Assembly: GCA_005881595.1 (NCBI GenBank)
Contig: VBBY01000021.1
Span: 1 to 39,976, forward strand
From: Betaproteobacteria bacterium
GTDB taxonomy: Bacteria; Pseudomonadota; Gammaproteobacteria; Burkholderiales; SG8-39
Length of the DNA stretch: 39,976 nt
Reading direction: 5' to 3'
Shown here: in pieces, positions 8,449 to 17,284 of the stretch
Layout of the letters: the number at the start of each line of letters is the position of its first letter
Numbering within the stretch: the stretch's first letter is position 1
Notes under the pieces: model-generated
What the model saw: only the letters and a program-made list of their open reading frames with translations
Told to the model about the DNA's origin: nothing
The model's database searches: none
Translations under genes and position numbers: made by a program

Positions 8449-10863
8449 GTGCCCGGCATCGCTATTGCGATAACGGTACTTAGTGCCGCTCTTTCAGCGT
8501 GGGTCGGCGCACGCCTGCTCGCCGGCGGCGCGTGGGTGCGGCAGCCCGGCGTCGACGAGAGCTCGCACAGTCTCCGCAAGGTCCACAGCAATCCCACACC
8601 CCGTGTCGGCGGCATCGCCGTTGCGCTCGGCGTTATCTGGGGCTTGCTCTCGGCCGGGGTCTGGCAAGGGCAGATGACGCTGGGGGTTCTGCTGCTGGTC
8701 TGCATCGCGCCCGGGCTTCTGTGGGGGCTGATCGAGGATCTTTCCAGGCGCGGCGCGGTGCTCGTGCGCCTGGCTTTCACGGGCATCTCGGCGGCGCTGG
8801 GTTTCATTCTGCTCGACACCCGCATTACCGGTGTCGACCTCCCTGTTCTGGACCATCTTCTCGCGATTCCCGCCTTTTCGTTTGCCCTCACCGTAGTGGC
8901 CGTGGCGGGGGTGGCGAGCTCGATCAACATGATCGACAGGCTGAACGGCCTGTCGGGGTTCACGACGCTGCTGGCGGCCCTCGGGCTCGCGCTCGTGGCG
9001 TGGACGGTGAACGACGCGTTCGTCTTCACGGCCGCGTGCGCGGTGGCCGCGAGCCTGGCCGGGTTCGTCCTGGTCAGTTTCCCGCGCGGGCGGATTTTTC
9101 TCGGCGACGGCGGGGCGTATTTCGTCGGGCTGGTGCTGGCGCTGCTTTCGCTCATGCTGGTGCAGCGGAACACCGAGGTCTCGGCGTGGTTTCCACTGGT
9201 GCTCCTCGCCTACCCGATCTGGGAGACGCTGTTCACGATGCTCCGGCGCTGGCGGCACGGAGTGTCGCCGCTGCGCCCGAACGCGCTGCACCCGCACACG
9301 CTCGTGTATCACCGCGTCGTGCGCTGGAAGCGCCGCAGCGCCACCGCCTCGGACACGACGCGCCGCAATTCGACTGCCTCGCTCGCCCTGTGGTGGATAC
9401 CCGCCGTGTGCTTCGCGCTTGCGGTGGCGTTCTGGGACCGCACCGGCGTTCTGCAGCTCGCGTCCATCGGCTTCATCCTCGTCTACGGCTTCATCTACCG
9501 GCGCATCGCGCGCTTCGGCGTGCCGCGGTGGCTGGTGATCCGCGTAAGGCCCGGGCAGGCGCCTGTCAGCCCGGCATCGGCGGGCGCGAAGATCGTTTTC
9601 GTGAACCGGTTCTTCTTCCCCGACCTCTCTGCGACCAGCCAGCTGCTTACCGAGCTGACGCTCGACCTCGCGGAGCGCGCGGAAGTCCACGTGGTGACTA
9701 GCCGGCTGAGGTACGACGATCCCGCCGCGCGGCTTCCGGCCCGCGCGCAGTATCGGGGTGTAACGATTCACCGCGTCTGGACAGCCGGCTTCGGCCGGTT
9801 CTGCCTGCGCGGGCGCGCGGTCGACTACCTGACTTTCTACTTCACCTGCGCGGTGCGGCTGATGTCGCTCGTGCGCAGCGGCGATGTGGTGGTCATCAAG
9901 ACCGATCCGCCGCTGCTGTCGATTGTCGCCGCGCCGATCGTCCTGCTGCGCGGCGCGAGGCTCGTCAACTGGCTGCAGGATATTTTCCCGGAGGTGGTCG
10001 GCGCCGTCGGCATCCGGCTTTTCAGCGGCCGCCTCGGCCGGCTGGTGCAAAGGCTGCGCGACTGGTCGCTTGCGTCGGCGGAGGTCAATGTCGTGCTGGG
10101 CGACACGATGCGCGAGGTGCTGCGCCGGCGCGGGATAGCCGAGCGGCAACTGCGCGTGATCGCAAATTGGGCCGATGGCGCTGCCCTTCGGCCGTCGGCT
10201 CCGGAACAGAACGCTCTGCGCGGCGAGTGGCGGCTCAGCGACCGTTTTGTCGTCGCCTACTCCGGAAACATGGGCCGCGTCCACGAATACGAAACGATCC
10301 TCGGGGCCGCAGAGCTCCTTCGCGCCAGCTGCCGGATTGCTTTCGTATTCATCGGCAGCGGCGTGCGGATGCGTGACCTCAAGGCCGAAGCAAGGCGGCG
10401 CGAGCTGGACCTCAGCTTCATGGACTACCAGCCACGCGAGTCTCTTGCGCAAAGCCTCGGCGCGGCGGACTTGCACCTGGTTTGCCTGCGTCCGCAGGTC
10501 GAGGGACTGGTGGTGCCGAGCAAGTTCTACGGCGCCGCGGCGGTGGGCAGGCCGGTGATCTACATCGGCGATCCTGATGGGGAGATCGGATCCGTCGTTC
10601 GCCGCTTCAATTGCGGCATCGCGGTCAGGAATGGCGACCGCCATGGGCTCGCGAAAGCGATTCGCCACCTGGCGGCGAGCCCGGATCTTTGCCGCGCCCT
10701 GGGCGACAACGCGCGCAGCGCGTTCGAGGCAAACTGGGACCGGACCATTGCCGCCGCGAAGTGGGCCGATCTGCTCGCCGCGGTTTCCGCGCAGGGCCTG
10801 CCGGCTCCGGCCTTCGGCGCCGCAGTCGAGAATCCGGCCGCCGTCCTGGCCGATGGTCCATGA
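8449..10863 (+). CDS. fusion of WecA/MraY-like polyprenyl-phosphate sugar-1-phosphate transferase and WbuB-like GT4 glycosyltransferase
   Basis: N-terminal PNPT motifs (HSNPTPRVGGIAV, INMIDRLNGLSG, IFLGDGGAYFVG, RRWRHGVSPLRPNALHPHTLVYHR); C-terminal GT4 (KIVFVNRFFFPDLSATSQLLTELTLDLAE, NWLQDIFPEVV, VAYSGNMGRVHEYETIL). One uninterrupted 804-aa frame; GTG start. Confidence 0.88.
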   Translation: MPGIAIAITVLSAALSAWVGARLLAGGAWVRQPGVDESSHSLRKVHSNPTPRVGGIAVALGVIWGLLSAGVWQGQMTLGVLLLVCIAPGLLWGLIEDLSRRGAVLVRLAFTGISAALGFILLDTRITGVDLPVLDHLLAIPAFSFALTVVAVAGVASSINMIDRLNGLSGFTTLLAALGLALVAWTVNDAFVFTAACAVAASLAGFVLVSFPRGRIFLGDGGAYFVGLVLALLSLMLVQRNTEVSAWFPLVLLAYPIWETLFTMLRRWRHGVSPLRPNALHPHTLVYHRVVRWKRRSATASDTTRRNSTASLALWWIPAVCFALAVAFWDRTGVLQLASIGFILVYGFIYRRIARFGVPRWLVIRVRPGQAPVSPASAGAKIVFVNRFFFPDLSATSQLLTELTLDLAERAEVHVVTSRLRYDDPAARLPARAQYRGVTIHRVWTAGFGRFCLRGRAVDYLTFYFTCAVRLMSLVRSGDVVVIKTDPPLLSIVAAPIVLLRGARLVNWLQDIFPEVVGAVGIRLFSGRLGRLVQRLRDWSLASAEVNVVLGDTMREVLRRRGIAERQLRVIANWADGAALRPSAPEQNALRGEWRLSDRFVVAYSGNMGRVHEYETILGAAELLRASCRIAFVFIGSGVRMRDLKAEARRRELDLSFMDYQPRESLAQSLGAADLHLVCLRPQVEGLVVPSKFYGAAAVGRPVIYIGDPDGEIGSVVRRFNCGIAVRNGDRHGLAKAIRHLAASPDLCRALGDNARSAFEANWDRTIAAAKWADLLAAVSAQGLPAPAFGAAVENPAAVLADGP

Positions 10864-10913
10864 GAGAATTCCAACCAAGCCTTGAGAGAAGGCGCCGTGG
10901 GGAGAGACCCGGA

Positions 10914-11590
10914 ATGGTTCGCTTGCTCGCAGCAGTTGCATTGGCCGCGGCGCTGCCGCTGGCCGCTTACGCCAACGGGGTGGTCCAGTCGATGAAGGGC
11001 GATGTTCGGGCCGGTCCCGTGGGCCAGACGGCCAGAACGGTGGCTGTGGACCAGCGCCTCACGCCCGGGACGGCGGTGGTGACGGGAGCCGACGCGCAGG
11101 TGGTCCTGCGCTTCGACGACGGCCAGCAGGTCGTGCTCAACCAGAACACCGAGTTCCGCATCGTCGATTTCCGCTATGACGCGAGCGACGCGAAGGTGGA
11201 CCGCACGGTGTTCGACCTGATCAAGGGCGCGCTGCGGATGGCCTCGGGCGCGATAGTCGGGCGCAACCGGCAGGCGGTCGCGCTTCCGTTACCAATGCCG
11301 CAGGCACTGTGGCGCTCGGCGCAGGGACCTTCGGCACCGTCGCCACTTCGGCGGCGCTGGCGACCGCGATCCCGGCTTCGGCGCTGCCGGCGGCCGCTTC
11401 GGCGGCGTTCAGCAGCATGAGCGCCGCGGCCGGCGTCGCCGCGGCAGGCGGCGCGTCCGCGGGTGCGGCCGGAACGGGCGCGGCCGGCGGCGCGGGCGGC
11501 GTCGGCGCGGCCGGGGTCGCGGCGGGAGCCGCGGCGGCGGCCGGGGTCGCGGCGAGCACCAGGAAGTCGAGCACGACCTCGCACCACTGA
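10914..11590 (+). pseudogene. FecR-domain secreted protein, frameshifted / internally deleted
   Basis: Frame 1 from ATG 10914: signal peptide + FecR-like (GVVQSMKGDVRAG...VVLRFDDGQQVVLNQNTEFRIVDFRYD...LIKGALRMASGAIVGRNRQAVAL), then an Arg/Pro-rich out-of-frame tail. The expected continuation (SVTNAAGTVALGAGTFGTVATSAALATAIPASALP...) lies in another frame and ends at 11590. Confidence 0.6.
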
Positions 11591-11621
11591 CCATAGCTGC
11601 CGACCGCGCAATCGCTCAGGA

Positions 11622-11652
11622 AAAGGCCCCCATGCGGGGCCTTTCTCTTTTG
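11622..11652 (+). terminator. intrinsic-terminator-like hairpin overlapping the yjbH-like start codon
   Basis: AAAGGCCCC-catgc-GGGGCCTTT (9-bp perfect stem, 5-nt loop) followed by pyrimidine-rich ctctttt; the loop contains ATG 11632. Confidence 0.65.
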
Positions 11653-14457
11653 GTGGCTTCGCTTTTTCTCGCGGTGCTGCCGGCGTCAGTTCTCGCCGCC
11701 GAGCCGAGCGTCACCGGGCAAACCGGGCTGATCAGCATGCCCGACGCGCGCTTCGCGCCGGAGGGAAGCTGGCGCACCGGCATGAGCTTCATGCGCCCCT
11801 ACCAGGCGCTCTGGACGAACGTCACGCTGTTCCCCTGGATGGAAGGCTCGTTTCGCTATACGCGCATCTACCACGTTCCGGGCTTTCCCGAAGACCAGGC
11901 CATCGGCTACGGCGACTACAAGGACAAGTCCTTCGACGCGAAGCTGCAGCTCGTTCCCGAGCGGGGAGCCTGGCCGGCGATCGCGCTCGGAGCGCAGGAC
12001 GCCGGCGGCGGCACCGGGATCTTCCGCGCGCTGTACGGCGCGGCCTCCAAGCGCGTCGGCGACGTGGACTTGACCCTCGGCTACGGCAGGCAGCGCATCG
12101 ACGGCGTCTTCGGCGGCGCGCGCTGGTCGCCGTCGAGCCTGCCGAGCTGGAGCCTGGTCGCGGAGTACGACGCCTACAACTACCAGCGCGATTTCAGCTC
12201 CGACCTGTCCGGCGCGGCGAATTACAAGAAGGCGCCGGCGGTCGGCATCGAGTACCGCTGGGGCTGGCTCGGCGCGAAGCTCTTCTCCTCGCACGAGCAC
12301 CTCGGCTTCAACACTTACATCAGCGTGCCGCTCGAGCAACGCGAGTTCATCCCGAAGGTCGACGAGCCGGCGCCGTACACGAAGATCAACCCGCGCCCGA
12401 CCGAAGCGCAATGGCAGGAGGACGACCGGCACCGCGCGCGCCTCCTGCGCGCGCTCAGGGAGCAGGACTTCCGGAACGTGCGCATCGGCTACCACAACGG
12501 CCGGCTCGAGGCGAGCCTCACCAATTTCCGCATCTCGTCGATGCCGCGCGCGGTCGGACGGGCAGCGCGCACCATGCTCTCCTTCGCGCCGCTCGAAGTC
12601 CGCGAGCTCCGCATCACCTACCTGGAAGGCTCGCTGCCGGTCACCACGTACACGTTCATCAACGTGCCGCTCCTGCAGCGCTACTTCAACGGCCTCGCCT
12701 CGCGCGGGCAGCTCGCCCCCTACGTGGCGATCGAGTACGCCGGCCCGGACGCGCTGCGCGAGGAAGCCGACCGCGCCGAGACTCTCATCACCTTCCAGGA
12801 GCCGCTGCCGCAGAGCCTGGTGCTGCAGACCAACGAGGCCGACTTCTTCGCGCTGCGCGGCGAGAACGTGGCCGGAGGCCGCGTGTACGTGCGGCCCGCC
12901 TTCTCCAGCTTCTTCAACGATCCGAGCGGCGCTTTCCGCTACGACCTGTCGATCGTAGGCAACTACAGCCGCGCGCTCGCCGAGCAGACCTTCCTGCAGG
13001 CGCAGGCCTACCTGCCGCTCTACGAGAACATCAGCGACGTCACCAGTCCGTCCAACAGCGAGCTGCCGCACGTGCGCTCGGACATCGCCGAGTACCGGCG
13101 CCACAACCACCTCAAGCTGTCGCAGCTCCTGGTCAACCGGTTCTACCATTCCTCGGAGCGGGTCTACGCCAGGCTCTCGGGCGGCATCTACGAGGAGATG
13201 TTCAGCGGCGCCGGCGGGCAAGTGCTGTATCTGCCGCGCGACGGCCGCTGGGGCGCCGACCTCGACGTCAACTGGCTCAAGCAGCGCGACTTCGACGGCT
13301 GGTTCGGCCACCAGCACTACGAGACGGTGACCGCCATCGCCTCGCTCAACTACCGCATGGCGCACGGCGTCACCGGCACGCTGCGGGCCGGGCGCTTCCT
13401 CGCCCGCGACGAGGGCGTGCGCGCCGAGGTGAAGCGGCGCTTCGCCTCGGGCTTCGAGGTCGGCGCCTGGTACACGGTGACCAACGGCAACGACATCACC
13501 TCGCCCGGCTCGCCCTCGAACCCCTACTACGACAAGGGCGTGTTCATGCTGTGGCGCCTCGACACGCTGCTCACTCGCGACACGCAGGCCGTCGCCGGCT
13601 TCTCGCTCTCGCCGTGGACGCGCGACGTCGGGCAGATGGTCGCCTCGCCCGGCGACCTGTACAGCCTGCTTGAGGACCCGGTCTACCGCATGCACTCGCG
13701 CGACGGCCTCTCGCGCTTCGGCGACCGCGACGACGACTACGACCTGCCGTCGCTGGGGACCGGGCGCGACCGCATCTGGCCGGACCTGGTCGCCGACGAC
13801 TTCTTCAGCGGCCTGCGCGCCGCCGGCGAGGTCGACTGGCTGCGCACGGCGGCGCTCGGCACCGGGATCGTCGTCGGCTCGGCGCTGCTCGACCATGCCG
13901 CCTGGCGCTTCGCGGAGCGCCACAAGGACGCGCACTGGATGAAGCAGGGCATCCGCGTGGGCAACGCGCTGCCGGTAGCGGGGCTAGGGCTCTCGGCCGT
14001 CTTCGCGTTCGACAAGTCGCGGCCGCGGCTCTCCGACACCGGGGTGGCGGCGCTCGAGGCGGGCGGCCTGGCGCTGCTGGCGAGCAGCGGGATCAAGTAC
14101 GTCGCCGGGCGCGCCCGTCCGACGGCCGGGGTCGGCCAGAGCGACTTCCACGCCGGCAGCCGGGACGACCGCTTCCATTCCTTCCCGTCGCGCCATGCGG
14201 CGATCATGTGGGCGGCGGTCACGCCGTACGCAAAGGAGTACGGCATGGAGTGGCTCTACGGCGTCGCCGCGCTCACCAACGCCGCGCGCACCGGCAGCCG
14301 CGAGCACTGGCTCTCCGATACCGTCGGCGGCGCCGTGCTCGGCTATGCCATCGGCAGCCTGGCATGGGAAGCGCGCCGCGAATCGCGTCGCGGCAAGAAC
14401 GGGCCGTCGCTGGCGGTCGGACCGGGTACAGTCGGGCTGGCATGGGAGCTGCCGTGA
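11632..14457 (+). CDS. YjbH-domain (WbfB/DUF940-type) outer-membrane exopolysaccharide protein fused to a C-terminal PAP2 phosphatase
   Basis: N-term: EPSVTGQTGLISMPDARFAPEGSWRTGMSFMRPYQALWTNVTLFPWMEGSFRYTRI (YjbH). C-term carries the PAP2 motifs KYVAGRARP, SFPSRHAA, ARTGSREHWLSD. Single frame. Confidence 0.88.
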   Translation: MRGLSLLVASLFLAVLPASVLAAEPSVTGQTGLISMPDARFAPEGSWRTGMSFMRPYQALWTNVTLFPWMEGSFRYTRIYHVPGFPEDQAIGYGDYKDKSFDAKLQLVPERGAWPAIALGAQDAGGGTGIFRALYGAASKRVGDVDLTLGYGRQRIDGVFGGARWSPSSLPSWSLVAEYDAYNYQRDFSSDLSGAANYKKAPAVGIEYRWGWLGAKLFSSHEHLGFNTYISVPLEQREFIPKVDEPAPYTKINPRPTEAQWQEDDRHRARLLRALREQDFRNVRIGYHNGRLEASLTNFRISSMPRAVGRAARTMLSFAPLEVRELRITYLEGSLPVTTYTFINVPLLQRYFNGLASRGQLAPYVAIEYAGPDALREEADRAETLITFQEPLPQSLVLQTNEADFFALRGENVAGGRVYVRPAFSSFFNDPSGAFRYDLSIVGNYSRALAEQTFLQAQAYLPLYENISDVTSPSNSELPHVRSDIAEYRRHNHLKLSQLLVNRFYHSSERVYARLSGGIYEEMFSGAGGQVLYLPRDGRWGADLDVNWLKQRDFDGWFGHQHYETVTAIASLNYRMAHGVTGTLRAGRFLARDEGVRAEVKRRFASGFEVGAWYTVTNGNDITSPGSPSNPYYDKGVFMLWRLDTLLTRDTQAVAGFSLSPWTRDVGQMVASPGDLYSLLEDPVYRMHSRDGLSRFGDRDDDYDLPSLGTGRDRIWPDLVADDFFSGLRAAGEVDWLRTAALGTGIVVGSALLDHAAWRFAERHKDAHWMKQGIRVGNALPVAGLGLSAVFAFDKSRPRLSDTGVAALEAGGLALLASSGIKYVAGRARPTAGVGQSDFHAGSRDDRFHSFPSRHAAIMWAAVTPYAKEYGMEWLYGVAALTNAARTGSREHWLSDTVGGAVLGYAIGSLAWEARRESRRGKNGPSLAVGPGTVGLAWELP

Positions 14458-15137
14458 GAAAAACGTGGTCTGTCCCTGTTTTTCTGTTGTTCGTTTCAAG
14501 CGCGCAAGGTCAAGGCTGCCGCGTGCTCGATCCCGAGCTGCAGGGGAGCTACGCCGGGCCGTGCGTGAACGGGCTCGCCGAGGGTCATGGCAGCGCGAGC
14601 GGGGCGGCGCAATACGAGGGCGGGTTCAAGGCCGGGCGCAAGCACGGCAAGGGCGTGAAGGCCTGGCCCAATGGCGATCGCTACGAGGGCGATTTCGTCG
14701 AGGACCGCAAGGAGGGCGTGGGCGCCTATGCGTGGGGCCGCGGCAAGTGGGCGGGCGAGCGCTACGAGGGCGCTTTCAGCAACGACCGCCGCAGCGGCTT
14801 CGGCGTGTACCGCTGGCCGAGCGGCGATGTCTACGCCGGCCCCTGGAAGGACGACGCCTTCGCCGGGCCGCCGACGCAGATGATGCGGGCGCGCGCGCAG
14901 TTCGAGAAGGAAGCGCGCGCCGCGGTGGCGAAGGAAGGCCAGAAGGTCTGCCGCGAGATGCAGGTGGGGATCGGCGGCCGCGACTGGATCCGGGGCGTGG
15001 TCGTGGCGACCGGCGAGGACCAGGTCGCGGTGCGCATCGACGACGCCGGCCGGCAGCCGCACGTCGTCGCGAACGTCGAAGTCCACAGCGGCGAAGTCGT
15101 CTGGGATGTCCCGCAGGCGTGGACGCCGTGCTTCTAG
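14454..15137 (+). CDS. MORN-repeat periplasmic/secreted protein
   Basis: YEGGFKAGRKHGKGVKAWPNGDRYEGDFVEDRKEGVGAYAWGRGKWAGERYEGAFSNDRRSGFGVYRWPSGDVYAGPWKDD; signal peptide VRKTWSVPVFLLFVSSAQG; GTG start overlapping the upstream TGA (alternative ATG 14442). Confidence 0.8.
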   Translation: MRKTWSVPVFLLFVSSAQGQGCRVLDPELQGSYAGPCVNGLAEGHGSASGAAQYEGGFKAGRKHGKGVKAWPNGDRYEGDFVEDRKEGVGAYAWGRGKWAGERYEGAFSNDRRSGFGVYRWPSGDVYAGPWKDDAFAGPPTQMMRARAQFEKEARAAVAKEGQKVCREMQVGIGGRDWIRGVVVATGEDQVAVRIDDAGRQPHVVANVEVHSGEVVWDVPQAWTPCF

Positions 15138-15577
15138 CTGGGATGCAGGCAGGCGCTCGAGCGCAAGCCGCTCTTCCGCAGGTCGCCCGCGATCTGGTCG
15201 CAGCTCGCCTTCGCCGTTTCCTCCGGTCCGACCACCGCGATGCGCAGGCCGCTCGACACGACCCAGTGCAGCCGCACCGGCTCGCCGCTATGAACCGCCA
15301 GGTCGATCGCCTCGCTCTTGCGCTCGCAGCGCGCGAAGACCACCTTGCACTCCTTGCATTGGTCCTTCACCGGGCCGAGAAAGCGCTCGTTCGCCGCGCC
15401 GCAATCCCGGCGGTCGTCCGTAGGATCCATCAGCGCGGTGTAGCTGACGCCGTCGGGCGAGGCGATCCTCACCACCGGGTAATAGACCTGGCTCGCGACG
15501 TGCATGTACGCCAGCACGCCGCCGGCTGCGATCATCGCCAGGGCGATGGCGGCGTTTTTGACTGCGCTAGCCGCCAC
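15134..15577 (-). CDS. hypothetical membrane-anchored Cys-containing protein
   Basis: MAASAVKNAAIALAMIAAGGVLAYMHVASQVYYPVVRIASPDGVSYTAL...CKECKVVFARCERKS; convergent with the MORN gene. Confidence 0.55.
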   Translation of the reverse strand: MAASAVKNAAIALAMIAAGGVLAYMHVASQVYYPVVRIASPDGVSYTALMDPTDDRRDCGAANERFLGPVKDQCKECKVVFARCERKSEAIDLAVHSGEPVRLHWVVSSGLRIAVVGPEETAKASCDQIAGDLRKSGLRSSACLHPS

Positions 15578-15872
15578 CCCTGCCGCCGCCTTTGCCCGGG
15601 TTGTTCGGGCCTTTCTTGCTCTTGTTGAGGTGCGAGGTGGACGACGAGCCCGCGCTCGCGGCTCTCGCCGCGGCCGCGGCGACGGCCGCCGCGGCTACGC
15701 CCGCGGTGGGACCCCCGGCTGCGGCGCCTGCCGCTCCGCCCACGTTCGCGCCTGCTGCCGTGCCGCCGGCCGCTCCGCCCGCAACCCCCGGAGGCGTGCG
15801 CGGCTGCGCGACGACAAGACCCGAGATAAACAATGCAGACAGCAACAGCCCTGCCTTGCTATAACTTCCCAT
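15567..15872 (-). CDS. low-complexity Ala/Gly-rich secreted protein with basic tail
   Basis: MGSYSKAGLLLSALFISGLVVAQPRTPPGVAGGAAGGTAAG...SSSTSHLNKSKKGPNNPGKGGGRGGG; signal peptide; purine-rich RBS (caggggaaag) upstream of ATG 15872. Confidence 0.55.
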   Translation of the reverse strand: MGSYSKAGLLLSALFISGLVVAQPRTPPGVAGGAAGGTAAGANVGGAAGAAAGGPTAGVAAAAVAAAAARAASAGSSSTSHLNKSKKGPNNPGKGGGRGGG

Positions 15873-15951
15873 GGTTACTTTCCCCTGATTCACGGTATCG
15901 CTAATAATTCGAGCTTGCAACAGGTGTACAGATAATCACCCATTCTGTTCC

Positions 15952-17259
15952 ATGACCAGACCGGTCCTCGAATACCAGAGCGGCTTCGGCAACGTTCATG
16001 GCACCGAGGCGACGCCGGGCGCCCTCCCGGTCGGGCAGAACGCGCCTCAGAAGCCGCCCAAGGGCTTGTATGCCGAGGTGATTTCCGGAACTTCGTTCAC
16101 CGCGCCGCGCGCCGAGAATCTCTCGGCCTGGCTCTACCGGCTGCGTCCTTCGGCGCTGCACGCACCGTTCCGTCGCGTCGACGACCGGGCGATCCGCTCG
16201 GGGCCGTTCGATGAAGCCGAGACGCCGCCCAACCGGCTGCGCTGGAATCCGTTGCCGATTCCCAACGCTCCGGCCGATTTCCTGGACGGATTGATAACTC
16301 TTGCCGGCAGCGGCGAGCCGGCCGCGCAGGCTGGTGTTGCGGTGCACATGTATCGCGCCAACCGCTCGATGAGCGCCCGCTACTTCGTCGACTCCGACGG
16401 CGAGCTGATGTTCGTCCCGCAGCTCGGCGAAATCCTGATTTTCTCCGAGCTGGGAAAAACGTGCGTCGCGCCGGGCGAGATCGGCGTCGTGCCGCGCGGC
16501 ATCAAGTTCAAGGTCGAGCTGCTCGAGAAGCAGGCTCGAGGCTATCTCTGCGAGAACTACGGCGCGCCGTTCCGCCTGCCCGAGCTGGGGCTGATCGGCG
16601 CGCAGGGGCTCGCGCAGGCGCGCGACTTCCTCGCGCCGGTGGCGGCGTTCGAGGACCAGGACGCGAAGTGCGAGGTGATCAACAAGTTCATGGGCGGGCT
16701 GTGGTCCGCCGAATGGAGCCGCTCGCCGCTCGACGTGGTGGCGTGGCACGGCCGCTACGCGCCGTACAAGTACGATCTCGCGCGCTTCATGACGATCAAC
16801 ACGGTGAGCTTCGATCACGCCGACCCGTCGATCTTCACTGTCCTGACCTCGCCTTCCGGGCAACCGGGCATCGCCAACGTCGACTTCGTCATCTTCCCGC
16901 CGCGCTGGCAGGTGGCCGAGCACACTTTCCGCCCGCCGTGGTTCCACAGGAACGTGATGAGCGAGCTGATGGGCCTCGTGCACGGCGTCTACGACGCGAA
17001 GGCGAGCGGCTTTCTGCCCGGCGGCGTCTCGATCCACAACTGCATGGCGGCGCACGGGCCGGACCGCGCGACCTTCGACAAGGCCTCGGCGGCCGAGCTC
17101 AAGCCGCAGAAGATCGAGAACACCCTCGCCTTCATGTGGGAGTCGCGCTGGGTGTGGCGGCCCACCAGCCTCGCGCTGAGCGCCCCCGAGCTGCAGAAAG
17201 ACTACGACAGCGTCTGGGACGGATTCAAAAAGGGGACAGACCCCATTTCTTCCAAATGA
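15952..17259 (+). CDS. hmgA: homogentisate 1,2-dioxygenase
   Basis: [83 protein letters not shown]. Confidence 0.96.
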   Translation: MTRPVLEYQSGFGNVHGTEATPGALPVGQNAPQKPPKGLYAEVISGTSFTAPRAENLSAWLYRLRPSALHAPFRRVDDRAIRSGPFDEAETPPNRLRWNPLPIPNAPADFLDGLITLAGSGEPAAQAGVAVHMYRANRSMSARYFVDSDGELMFVPQLGEILIFSELGKTCVAPGEIGVVPRGIKFKVELLEKQARGYLCENYGAPFRLPELGLIGAQGLAQARDFLAPVAAFEDQDAKCEVINKFMGGLWSAEWSRSPLDVVAWHGRYAPYKYDLARFMTINTVSFDHADPSIFTVLTSPSGQPGIANVDFVIFPPRWQVAEHTFRPPWFHRNVMSELMGLVHGVYDAKASGFLPGGVSIHNCMAAHGPDRATFDKASAAELKPQKIENTLAFMWESRWVWRPTSLALSAPELQKDYDSVWDGFKKGTDPISSK

Positions 17260-17284
17260 GAAAAATGGGGTCTGTCCCCATTTT
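17227..17284. repeat. inverted pair of GGGGACAGACCCC / GGGGTCTGTCCCC REP-like repeats
   Basis: aaaaaggggacagaccccatttct ... agaaaaatggggtctgtccccatttt; the arms are reverse complements across the hmgA/fahA junction. Confidence 0.85.

Noticed and set aside
8494-10941. 815-aa minus-strand ORF in the track
   Set aside because: Antisense shadow of the well-supported PNPT-GT4 gene; Arg/Gln/Ala/Glu-rich nonsense typical of high-GC antisense frames.
11686-13935. 749-aa minus-strand ORF and the 736-aa plus-strand ORF at 11463-13673
   Set aside because: Both overlap the YjbH-PAP2 gene in other frames and have shadow composition with no recognisable domain.
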